A stretch of 13,409 nt of DNA, from positions 1-13,409 of the forward strand of contig JAOTWK010000050.1 in assembly GCA_029862935.1 (NCBI GenBank), written 5' to 3'. A program made the translations under genes and the position numbers. Below are positions 1 through 7,149 of this stretch, one piece after another. The notes below the pieces were generated by a model. The model saw nothing but the letters and a program-made list of their open reading frames with translations. It did no database searches and was not told where the DNA came from. Each line of letters opens with the position of its first letter. Positions within the stretch are counted from its first letter, which is position 1. Source of the DNA: Gemmatimonadota bacterium (lineage in GTDB: Bacteria; Gemmatimonadota; Gemmatimonadetes; Gemmatimonadales; GWC2-71-9).

Positions 1-1107
1 ACCTTCGTATCCGAGGACGGCGGCGACGAGATAGTGATGGACACCCTCCACGTTGAAGGGGATGACGCCGACCCGCTCGCTGCTTCGACCCGGGTCCGCC
101 TCGCCGAAGATACGGACGCCCGGTATGCGCTGTAGGCGCTCGAGACAGTACGCCGTGAGCTGTGCCTCATGCTCGGCCACGCGCTCCATCCCCACCTCCA
201 TGAGCACCTGCGCTGCCTTGGCCATGGCCATCGCCCCGATGACATTGGGGCTCCCAGCCTCGTCGCGGTCAGGCATGCCCGCCCAATGGACCTCATCGAG
301 CGTCACGACATCCACGGTGCCCCCACCGGGATATTCCGGTCCGTCAGCGAGGAAGAACTCCTTGGGGCCGATGAGCGCCCCCGTCCCAAAGGGGGCGTAC
401 ATCTTGTGCGCCGCCAGCGTAACGAAGTCGAGATGCTCGGGATCGTCGTCCGCCTTCATGTCGACCCGACGGTGGGGAGCCAACTGCGCCGCGTCCACCA
501 TGATCTTCGCGCCCACCTCGTGGGTCTTGCGGGCCAGGCGGTGAACCGGTTGCAGGTAGCCGCTCACGTTGGAGGCAGCCGTGACCGCCACCAGCGCGAT
601 CTTGCCGCGGTGCCGCTTCAGTTGCCGATCGAAGTCGTCCTCATCGAGACGTCCGTCCGGTGTCGCACCGACGTACACCACCCGAGCCTGTGCGCGCCAC
701 GGCAGATCGTTGGAGTGGTGCTCCATAATCGTCGTGATGACGACGGCGTCGGCATCACGTGGCAAACGGTATGCAAGCTTGTTGATGGCTTCCGTCGTGT
801 TCTTCCCGAAAATGACAGTGTTGGTGTCGAGATCGGCGTTGACGAACCGTCCGACGGCGTCGTGCGCCTGTTCATACACCATCGTGCTGAGCCGCGACTT
901 GAACCCGGAGCCCCGATGGACACTGGAGTAGTAGGGAAGGAACTCCTCTATGGCGAGGGCCACGTCGCGGAACGACGGGGTCGTCGCAGCATTGTCGAGG
1001 TTGACGTATGTGACCATCCGTCCGTCGAGCAGCGGGGTCTCGCGATCGAGGCCGACGATGCGACGACGAAAGTCCACGTCCGGCGTGGTCGCGTGGGCGC
1101 TGCTCAC
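1..1107 (-). CDS. Class V aminotransferase (cysteine desulfurase / selenocysteine lyase fold), 3' end missing
   Basis: The reading frame is open from a GTG at 1107-1105 to the window edge (369 codons visible), so the C-terminus is missing. It is a PLP-dependent fold-type I enzyme of the SufS/CsdA-like class V group. Visible features are an N-terminal YVNLDNAATTP segment, SSVHRGSGFKS, an MVDAAQLAPH segment with the Asp that pairs with the PLP ring nitrogen, and the Schiff-base lysine K235 in LAAHKMYAPFG. The C-terminal loop that would carry the catalytic cysteine of a true desulfurase lies beyond the window, so cysteine desulfurase, selenocysteine lyase or another class V activity cannot be told apart. 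The start overlaps the fdhA stop as GTGA, which implies translational coupling. Since FdhD accepts sulfur from a cysteine desulfurase (IscS in E. coli), a role in maturing this formate dehydrogenase is an attractive inference. Fold assignment is firm; substrate is open. Confidence 0.85.
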   Translation of the reverse strand, partial: MSSAHATTPDVDFRRRIVGLDRETPLLDGRMVTYVNLDNAATTPSFRDVALAIEEFLPYYSSVHRGSGFKSRLSTMVYEQAHDAVGRFVNADLDTNTVIFGKNTTEAINKLAYRLPRDADAVVITTIMEHHSNDLPWRAQARVVYVGATPDGRLDEDDFDRQLKRHRGKIALVAVTAASNVSGYLQPVHRLARKTHEVGAKIMVDAAQLAPHRRVDMKADDDPEHLDFVTLAAHKMYAPFGTGALIGPKEFFLADGPEYPGGGTVDVVTLDEVHWAGMPDRDEAGSPNVIGAMAMAKAAQVLMEVGMERVAEHEAQLTAYCLERLQRIPGVRIFGEADPGRSSERVGVIPFNVEGVHHYLVAAVLGYEG

Positions 1108-3851
1108 GCCGCCCCCCGAACCGATGCAGGAGCTTCGGCCGGTTCGAGGCGCACGGGACACACCTTGAGCTCGGCGGTGTGCGTCACGGGATCGTAGCCG
1201 CCGCCAGTGAGCACATTGATTGGAGTATCGTTGAACGAGAAGCTCGCGAAGACGGTGCCCTGTGGTGAGCGATTCGTCGCTTTCACCTTGATCAGTACGC
1301 AGCCGCGGCGACTGTGCATTCGAGCCCAGCCACCATTCGTGAGCCCCCAGGTGGCGACGTCGGACGGATGCACTTCCAGCGTCTCCTCAGGCAACAGGTA
1401 GTCGATACCTGCGGAGCGTCCCGTCTGGGTGCGTGTGTGATAGGACTGCAACCGTCGCCCGGTCGTGAGCCACACGGGGTACTCTTCGTCCACGGTCTCC
1501 GCCGGATCGCGGTAGGTGATGACACTGAAGATCCCGCGGCCATTCAAGAATTCACCCTGGTGTAGCCGCGGCGTGCCAGGATGCTTCTTGTGCGGCACCG
1601 GCCATTGGTATTCGCCGTGTTCGATGCGGTCCCAGTCGAGGCCCGCGTAGATGGGCGAGACGCTGCACAACTCGTTGAAGACCTCTTTGGCCGAGGGGAA
1701 GTCGAACCCTGCAAATCCCAGCCGCTGTGCGATCTGGCAGACGATCCACCAATCGGGTCGCGCGTCGCCTGCCGGCGGCACAGCGGCACGAAGACGCTGC
1801 ACGCGCCGTTCGGTATTGGCGCAAACACCGTCGGTCTCACCCCAGGCCGTTGCCGGGAGCACGACATCGGCGAGTTGTGCCGTTTCCGTGAGGAAGAGGT
1901 CGATCACGACCAAGTGATCGAGGCTCTTGAGGGCGTGCTCGCAGTGCTGGCGGTCCGGATCGGTCACGACCGTATTCTCGCCGTCGATCAGCATTGCACG
2001 GATCTTGTCCCCGCACAGCTCGAGGGCGGTGACCTTCGTCATGCCCTTCTCGAGATCGACCTTTTGACCGTAGAGCTTCTCGAACTTGGCTTGGTTGGCC
2101 GGATCGGTGACGGCTTGAAACCCGGGGTAGTTGTTAGGCAGCGCTCCACAGTCACCGGCGCCTTGGATGTTGTTTTGGCCGCGCATCGGATTGATGCCGG
2201 TGCCCTCACGCCCTATGTGCCCCGTCATGAGCGCCAGGTTGCAGAGACTCTGCACGTTCTCCACGCCGCAGATATGTTCGGTGACGCCAAGTGTGTAGTA
2301 GATCGCGCCACGATCGGCACGACCGTACCACAGGGCGGCCGTCTCGATGTCCTTGGCCGGTACACCCGTGATGCTTTCGGCCCACTCGGGTGGGAAAGCT
2401 CTCACGTGCTCGAGGAAGGCTTCACCCTCGGTGGTCCGGTTGGCAGTGAACTGCTCGTTCACCAGCCCCTCGCGGGCGATGACGTGGGCCATCGCCAGCA
2501 ACAACGCAGCATCCGAGCCCACGCGGATCGGCAAGTAGAGATTCGCGATATCCGCGAGGCCGATCCGCCGCGGATCGGCGACGATCATCTTCGCCCCCTT
2601 GGCGAGCGCACGCTTGATGCGGGTCGCCGCGACAGGGTGGCACTCGGTCATGTTGGTGCCAATGCAAAAGATGACATCGGGTTTTTCCATGTCGGCCAGC
2701 GGGTTCGACATGGCGCCGCGTCCGATCGTGGCTGCCAGACCGGCAACCGTCGGAGCGTGTCACGCACGGCTACAGTTGTCGATCTGGTTGATTCCCCACC
2801 CCGCCCGCACGAGTTTTTGCATGGCGTAGGCTGCCTCGTTCGGTGCGCGACCTGAGGCCACCGCGTACACGGCGTGACGCCCATGCTCTTCGACCGCGCG
2901 TGCGAGACCCGCGGCGGCCCGATCGAGTGCCGTGTCCCAATCGGCGTCGTGCAACTCGCCGTCGTCCCCACGGACGAGTGGCGTGGTGAGACGATCGGGA
3001 TGCTGAACGAAATCCCAAGCGAACTGCCCTTTGATGCACAGCGCCCCTTCGTTCGCAGGGCCGTCCATCGCCGGCTGAATGCCCACCATGCGCTCGCCCT
3101 TGGTCAGTACATCGACCGAGCACCCCACGCCGCAGTACGGGCAGATCGTTCGCGTCTTCTCGATCTCCCCGGCTGCGTCGGCGTACCGCAGGGCCTTGCG
3201 ATCGGCCAGGGCTCCGGTCGGACAGGTCTGGACACACTGACCGCAGAAGGTGCATGCCGAGTCCTTGAGGAGCCCTTCGAATTCGGTGGTGATCTGCGTC
3301 TCGAAACCGCGGTTCATCACACTAATGGCGTAGTCGCCCTCTTGTTCCGCGCACACGCGGACACAACGATAGCAGGAGATGCAGAGGTCGTAATCGCGGA
3401 GGATGAACGGATTCGGGTCGTCGGATCGCGACCGTCCAGATCGCTTGCCGGCAAAACGGCCGGTCCGTGCGTCGTAGCGGTCGAGCAGCGCGGTGAGCTC
3501 TTGCGAGGCGTATCCGCGGAGCGGATCGACATCGAGTTCACGATTCTCGGACGCGACCATCTCGAGGAGCGTCGTGCGGTGCTTCTCGATCGCTGGAGCC
3601 TTGGTGCGGACGGCCATCCCCGCCGTCGCCTTGGTCGTACACGACGCAACCGGGAGTCGTGATCCCTCGACCTCTACCACGCACAGGCGGCATCCGCCGA
3701 ACGACTCCAATCGCTCGTCGTAGCACAGTGTCGGGATGGAGCTCCCGTGGCGCCGCGCCACGTCGTAGATGGTCTCGCCGGGTGTGAACGTGACGTTCTT
3801 CCCATCCAAGATCATGGTGGATGGCGCGGCGTCGTTCCGCGATTGAATCAT
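1104..3851 (-). CDS. fdhA: Selenocysteine-containing NAD-linked formate dehydrogenase, catalytic (alpha) subunit
   Basis: Oxidises formate to CO2 (or the reverse) at a Mo/W-bisPGD centre and passes electrons through Fe-S clusters to the diaphorase subunit; cytoplasmic, no signal peptide. The frame starts at ATG 3851-3849 (overlapping the upstream stop as ATGA, with GAGG 7 nt upstream), reads through TGA 2762-2760 and ends at TGA 1106-1104, giving 915 residues. Domains in order: [2Fe-2S] ferredoxin (C43, C54, C57, C71); a ferredoxin pair (C157/160/163/167 and C200/203/206/210); the [4Fe-4S] of the catalytic domain (C237, C240, C244, C272); the active-site segment NCSRA-U364-HAPTVAGL; then MRGQNN, which carries the conserved active-site Arg, and the C-terminal MopB-type domain (TGRRLQSYHT onward). 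Homology runs without a gap across the UGA, and U364 aligns with Sec140 of E. coli FdhF (context CARVUHGPSVAGL), so this is recoding, not a broken gene. Mo versus W cannot be told from sequence. Confidence 0.95.
2718..2759 (-). promoter_or_regulatory. Bacterial SECIS hairpin directly downstream of the UGA
   Basis: An upper stem forms between GGUUGCC (2748-2742) and GGCAGCC (2736-2730), seven pairs including one U-G wobble, closed by the apical loop GGUCU (2741-2737). A lower 5-bp stem pairs UCCGA (2754-2750) with UCGGA (2725-2721), separated from the upper stem by a small asymmetric internal loop. The GGUCU begins 18 nt after the UGA, the same distance and same loop sequence as I recall for the E. 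coli fdhF SECIS, the binding site of SelB. The element lies wholly inside the coding sequence, as bacterial SECIS elements do. I did not compute a folding energy. Confidence 0.88.
2760..2762 (-). other. In-frame UGA predicted to encode selenocysteine (residue 364 of FdhA)
   Basis: On the minus strand the codons read AAC TGT AGC CGT GCG TGA CAC. The TGA falls on the catalytic Sec/Cys position of the formate dehydrogenase family, and the next residue is the conserved active-site His. Both flanks are in the same frame and are conserved family sequence. The UGA is followed by C, as in E. coli fdhF. Confidence 0.93.
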
Positions 3852-5551
3852 GGCTGCACCTCGCGAGCTCGGGCGTTCGCCATCGTCTGAACGTGTTGTG
3901 CGACGCGATCCGGGAAATAGCGCATGAGACTCCCTGTGATGAGCGGTGCCGCAAGTCCCAGTCCGCAGGCACTCACCGCTTTCATGGTCTGACCCAAATC
4001 GTTTACTTCGTCCAGCCACGCGGTCAGATCCGTCGGTCCGGCCTCGCCCGCGAGCCGCTCGGTGAGCCGTTGGGTCCCGATGCGACACGGAAAACACTTA
4101 CCACACGACTCGTGTGCAAAGAACTCCATCGCGTCATGTGCGACGGCGACCATGTCACGGCTGTCATCAAATACCATAACGCCACCGGCGCCCAGGAAGG
4201 ATCCCTTGGCTCGGATGCTAGGCTCGTCGAGGGTTACGTCCAATCCATCGCCGGCCAGGAAGCCACCCGACAGTCCCGCCATCGTGACGGCCCGGATCTG
4301 ACGGCCGGGCAGCGGGCCACCTGCCCAATTGTAGAGCAGTGTCTTGAGCGGTAGTCCCATCGGCACTTCGTAGTTCCCGGGATGTCGAATGTCGCCTGAG
4401 AGACTGATGATCTTGGTGCCTGCCTGACCGTTCAGGCCGAGGCTGCCATACCACTTCCCACCACGCCGAATGATCTGTGCGGCGGCAGCGAGCGTCTCCA
4501 CATTGTTCACAACCGTCGGCAGGTTCTCATAGCCATGGGTCACGGGGTATGGCGGACGATTGCGTGGGAATGGGTGCTTCCCCTCGAGACTGTTGAGCAG
4601 AGAAGTCTCCTCTCCGCATATGTACGCCCCGGCGCCGCGCCGCAGGTAGAGCTGAAAAGCGAAGTCGGTGCCGAGAATGCTCCCACCCAGGAGGCCAGCC
4701 TCTTCCGCCTCATGAATGGCGTGCTCGAGTACGTGAAACGTGTCCGGATACTCGTACCGCAAGTAGATGAAGCCACGAGTAGCTCCCGTGGCGTAGGCCG
4801 CCAAGGCCATGCCTTCGATGACGGCGTGGGGATCGTGGTCGAGGATCGCGCGGTCCTTGAAGCATCCGGGCTCACCCTCATCGGCATTGCAGACGATGGT
4901 CTTGGGGCGGGCCGCCGCTTCCGCCACCGCTTTCCACTTGACGCCCGTCGGGAAGCCAGCGCCGCCACGGCCCGCCAATCCGTTTTCCGCAACGAGGTGA
5001 ACCACCTCGGCCGGCTGCATGTCCGTGACCGCCCGCGTCAATGCCTCATATCCGCCGGTGCGACGATAACCCTCCAGTTTCGATCGACCAGGCTCGCGAA
5101 TTGCCGAGAATACACACTCCTCGTGCTCTGCCGGGTTGGGTGGTGGCAGCGGTGACCGACGTGCCTCGAGTGTGTCCGGGCTGGTGCCGGCCAGCGCCTG
5201 TCCGTGTTGGAGTACGGGAATGGGGTCATCGCAGCGACCCGCGCACGGCATCGGCGTCGCTCCGTCTTGCTCGAAAGCGGCGAGAAGCTCCATTGCGCCG
5301 TATCGTCGGCAGATCGGTCCGGTGCAAATGCGTAACGCGTTCGTGCGTGTCGGATCACGGTTGAAATGGTGATAGAACGTGACGTCGCCGAAGAGCTCAG
5401 CGATGGGGACTTTGAGACCGAGCGCCACCGCTCCGAGCGCCTCGTCCGAGAGATAGCCGTCTCGGTCGTGGAATGCATGCAGGAGCGGAAGCAACGGCGC
5501 CGGCTCATGGCGCCATCGGGTAATCAGTTCCTGATTGGTCGGGCTGGTCAT
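3848..5551 (-). CDS. fdhB: NAD-dependent formate dehydrogenase beta subunit, NuoE-NuoF fusion (diaphorase)
   Basis: A 567-residue electron-output subunit that carries electrons from the FdhA Fe-S chain to NAD+ through FMN. The N-terminal NuoE-like thioredoxin fold (about 1-125) has the four [2Fe-2S] ligands C76, C81, C103 and C107 (CTGPIC and CAGRC). A proline-rich linker (about 125-145) leads to a NuoF-like domain with the glycine-rich NADH/FMN motif GRGGAGFPTG (194-203), CNADEGEPG (221-229), GAYICGEET (308-316) and the [4Fe-4S] ligands C483, C486, C489 (SCGKCFPC) and C529. Size and layout match the fused beta subunit of the soluble two-subunit type (for example Methylobacterium FDH1) rather than the separate FdsG/FdsB arrangement. 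The stop overlaps the fdhA start as ATGA. It begins 72 nt after fdhD ends, with GGAAGAG upstream of its ATG. All cofactor ligands are present. A hydrogenase diaphorase is the only serious alternative and the neighbours exclude it. Confidence 0.95.
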   Translation of the reverse strand: MTSPTNQELITRWRHEPAPLLPLLHAFHDRDGYLSDEALGAVALGLKVPIAELFGDVTFYHHFNRDPTRTNALRICTGPICRRYGAMELLAAFEQDGATPMPCAGRCDDPIPVLQHGQALAGTSPDTLEARRSPLPPPNPAEHEECVFSAIREPGRSKLEGYRRTGGYEALTRAVTDMQPAEVVHLVAENGLAGRGGAGFPTGVKWKAVAEAAARPKTIVCNADEGEPGCFKDRAILDHDPHAVIEGMALAAYATGATRGFIYLRYEYPDTFHVLEHAIHEAEEAGLLGGSILGTDFAFQLYLRRGAGAYICGEETSLLNSLEGKHPFPRNRPPYPVTHGYENLPTVVNNVETLAAAAQIIRRGGKWYGSLGLNGQAGTKIISLSGDIRHPGNYEVPMGLPLKTLLYNWAGGPLPGRQIRAVTMAGLSGGFLAGDGLDVTLDEPSIRAKGSFLGAGGVMVFDDSRDMVAVAHDAMEFFAHESCGKCFPCRIGTQRLTERLAGEAGPTDLTAWLDEVNDLGQTMKAVSACGLGLAAPLITGSLMRYFPDRVAQHVQTMANARAREVQP

Positions 5552-5623
5552 GACGGTTCGACTCTTCCACAGAAGCTAGCGTTATCGGACGCCGCCGCCA
5601 AAAGACGAGGGGGCACGAGCCGC

Positions 5624-6409
5624 CTAGCCACTCAGCCTCGCACTCCCTGCGTAGACGTTGAATGTGTCGCCACGTGCGAACCCGATGAGCAGGGTCCCGA
5701 GGGATTCAGCGAGTTCCACGGCCAGCGACGATGGTGCGGACACACCTACAATGGCCCCGATACCAGCGACCGCGGCCTTCTGCACGATCTCGAAGCTTTG
5801 GCGCCCAGACACGACGAGCACGCAGGGAGGAAGGGGCCAACGGAGCTTTGCTGCGACTCCGATTGCTTTGTCGACGGCATTGTGGCGACCGACGTCCTCG
5901 CGGACCGCCAAAGCCTTCCCCTTGAGATCGAACAGTCCGGCGGCATGGAGGCCTCCCGTCTCATCGAAGGTCGGTTGGCGCGTGCGAAGCGCCTGTGTGA
6001 GTTCGGTGAGCACGGACGGAGTGACGGTGAACTCCGGTGCCGGTCGCGCGACCAGTTGCACGGCTTCAATCGAGGCCTTGCCGCACACCCCGCAGGAACT
6101 GGACACGAACATGTTGCGGCGAAAACGCTCTGGGTCGAGCTCCACGCCGGGTGTCAAGTACGTCCTGACCCGCGAGTCATCCAGATGCTCGATGTGATCG
6201 AGTTCGTCCGGGGTCAGCAAGATCCCCTCTGTTAGGAGGAACCCTGTGACGAGATCCGCGTCGTCACCCGGTGTGCGCATGACGACGGCGATGGGCGTGT
6301 CGCCCAATCGAATCTCCAACGGATCTTCGGCGGCGACGACGTCGTCGGTGCGAGCGATGCCCGAGCCGTCGTGCCGGACGACCTTCACGCGATGGGTCTT
6401 GTCGATCAC
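5624..6409 (-). CDS. fdhD: Formate dehydrogenase accessory sulfurtransferase FdhD
   Basis: A 261-residue cytoplasmic protein that takes sulfur from a cysteine desulfurase and installs the sulfido ligand on the Mo/W-bisPGD cofactor before insertion into formate dehydrogenase. Diagnostic features are the CGVCG motif holding the two persulfide-carrying cysteines C106 and C109 (equivalent to C121/C124 of E. coli FdhD), TGGLHAAG, the signature REDVGRHNAVDK, and VVSGRQSFE. The start is a GTG at 6409-6407 supported by a strong Shine-Dalgarno GGAGGAG at 6421-6415 with a 5-nt spacer. It is the first gene of the formate dehydrogenase operon, so the maturation factor is made together with its client. 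Length is normal for the family and nothing appears missing. Confidence 0.96.
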   Translation of the reverse strand: MIDKTHRVKVVRHDGSGIARTDDVVAAEDPLEIRLGDTPIAVVMRTPGDDADLVTGFLLTEGILLTPDELDHIEHLDDSRVRTYLTPGVELDPERFRRNMFVSSSCGVCGKASIEAVQLVARPAPEFTVTPSVLTELTQALRTRQPTFDETGGLHAAGLFDLKGKALAVREDVGRHNAVDKAIGVAAKLRWPLPPCVLVVSGRQSFEIVQKAAVAGIGAIVGVSAPSSLAVELAESLGTLLIGFARGDTFNVYAGSARLSG

Positions 6410-6414
6410 GGGGA

Positions 6415-6421
6415 CTCCTCC
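6415..6421 (-). promoter_or_regulatory. Ribosome-binding site of fdhD
   Basis: GGAGGAG lies 5 nt upstream of a GTG codon and fixes 6409 as the start; no ATG competes nearby. It is the strongest Shine-Dalgarno seen in the window. Confidence 0.75.
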
Positions 6422-6429
6422 GAACGTGG

Positions 6430-6458
6430 ATAGTGTGACGCGTCCGACACCGGGTCAA
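6430..6458 (-). promoter_or_regulatory. Possible sigma70-type promoter of the fdhD operon
   Basis: On the minus strand TTGACC (6458-6453) is followed after 17 nt by CACTAT (6435-6430). This would place transcription start about 10-15 nt upstream of the GTG, just ahead of the GGAGGAG ribosome-binding site. The -35 is good; the -10 keeps only A2, A5 and T6 of TATAAT. A prediction by eye only. Confidence 0.35.
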
Positions 6459-6532
6459 GCACTTGGCCTTGGGGCAACGAGGGAGATACATTGGCCCCAC
6501 CAAGGGAGTGTCCGGAACGCCCCGTTCGGCCT

Positions 6533-6538
6533 GGAGGT
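6533..6538 (+). promoter_or_regulatory. Ribosome-binding site deciding the start of the thioredoxin-fold gene
   Basis: GGAGGT ends 3 nt before the ATG at 6542, a somewhat short spacer. It favours 6542 over the longer frame from a TTG at 6491, whose extra 17 residues are Pro/Arg-rich and unlike the family. An in-frame ATG at 6563 would also be reachable, with a longer spacer. Confidence 0.6.
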
Positions 6539-6541
6539 CTC

Positions 6542-7132
6542 ATGGTTGCAACGCCATCGACGATGCTGCCCCTCGGAACCGAGATCCCCGACTTCAGCCT
6601 GCCCAACGCGATCGACGGGTTGGCGATCGCACCGGGGGAGTATCGAGGCTCAGTCGCACTCGTGGTCATGTTCATCTGCAACCACTGTCCATTCGTCAAG
6701 CATGTGCTGCCTGAGCTGGGGAGGCTGTCACGTGACTACCTCCCTCAGCGCATCGCGTTCCTTGCAATCAACTCCAACGATATCGAGACGCATCCGGCCG
6801 ACAGCCCCGAACGCATGCGCGAACTGGTGGCCACGGAGGGATGGACGTTCCCATTTCTGTTCGACGAGTCGCAGGAGACCGCGAAGGCCTTTAAGGCCGC
6901 CTGCACTCCGGACTTCTATGTCTTCGACGGAGATCAGAGGTTGGTCTATCGTGGCCAGCTGGACGGAAGCCGTCCGAAGAACGACATCCCGGTGACCGGG
7001 GCGGATCTCCGCAATTGTCTGGATGCGATCGTTGCCGGAAAAAGCGTTCCGGCCGAGCAGCAACCCAGCCTCGGCTGCAACATCAAGTGGAAGCCAGGCA
7101 ATGCACCGCAGTACTTCCCGCCCGGGAAGTAG
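6542..7132 (+). CDS. Thioredoxin-fold (AhpC/TSA-Redoxin-like) protein
   Basis: A 196-residue protein of the peroxiredoxin/thioredoxin superfamily. It opens with the typical LGTEIPDFSLPN strand, then has the active-site motif FICNHCPFVKH with C46 and C49 (CXXC), a central FLFDESQETAKAFKAACTPDFYVFD segment split by the cis-Pro (TPDFYV), and the characteristic C-terminal GCNIKWKPGN. The CNHC pair at the helix start fits a thiol-disulfide or peroxide-reducing role; the physiological partner is unknown. No signal peptide is visible from the chosen start, so it should be cytoplasmic. It is transcribed divergently from fdhD with 132 bp between the starts, where a weak TTGGCC-N18-TACATT (6463-6492) could be its promoter. 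Family assignment is confident; a link to the formate dehydrogenase is only positional. Confidence 0.9.
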   Translation: MVATPSTMLPLGTEIPDFSLPNAIDGLAIAPGEYRGSVALVVMFICNHCPFVKHVLPELGRLSRDYLPQRIAFLAINSNDIETHPADSPERMRELVATEGWTFPFLFDESQETAKAFKAACTPDFYVFDGDQRLVYRGQLDGSRPKNDIPVTGADLRNCLDAIVAGKSVPAEQQPSLGCNIKWKPGNAPQYFPPGK

Positions 7133-7149
7133 TCTGACGGCCGACTACT
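7128..7149. terminator. Hairpin spanning the two convergent stop codons (possible weak bidirectional terminator)
   Basis: AGTAGTC (7128-7134) and GACTACT (7143-7149) form a perfect 7-bp inverted repeat with an 8-nt loop. It contains the TAG of the upstream plus-strand gene and most of the stop of the M20 gene on the other strand. There is no U-tract on either side, so it is not a classical intrinsic terminator. Confidence 0.3.

Noticed and set aside
1104..2711. A separate molybdopterin oxidoreductase gene starting at the Met in the GAMSNPLADMEK segment
   Set aside because: It is the C-terminal part of fdhA after the Sec codon; the 16 codons between the UGA and that Met are conserved family sequence and there is no reason for a start there.
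2760..2762. The internal stop read as a nonsense mutation or sequencing error in fdhA
   Set aside because: It lies at the one position where Sec is expected and is followed by a hairpin with the SECIS loop and spacing; a random mutation would not explain either.
1581..2855. Long plus-strand open frame (424 codons) opposite fdhA, and a similar 342-codon frame at 169-1197
   Set aside because: Antisense shadows of GC-rich genes. The minus-strand frames carry clear conserved motifs, while these encode no recognisable domain.
2760..4097. A 445-aa gene starting at 4097 with an 82-residue N-terminal extension
   Set aside because: The extension lies inside the 3' end of the diaphorase gene in another frame and is unlike any ferredoxin N-terminus; the ATGA start at 3851 with GAGG upstream is preferred.
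5552..5623. Attenuator or terminator between fdhD and the diaphorase gene
   Set aside because: No convincing stem with a U-tract was found in the 72-nt gap; it looks like an ordinary intra-operon spacer.
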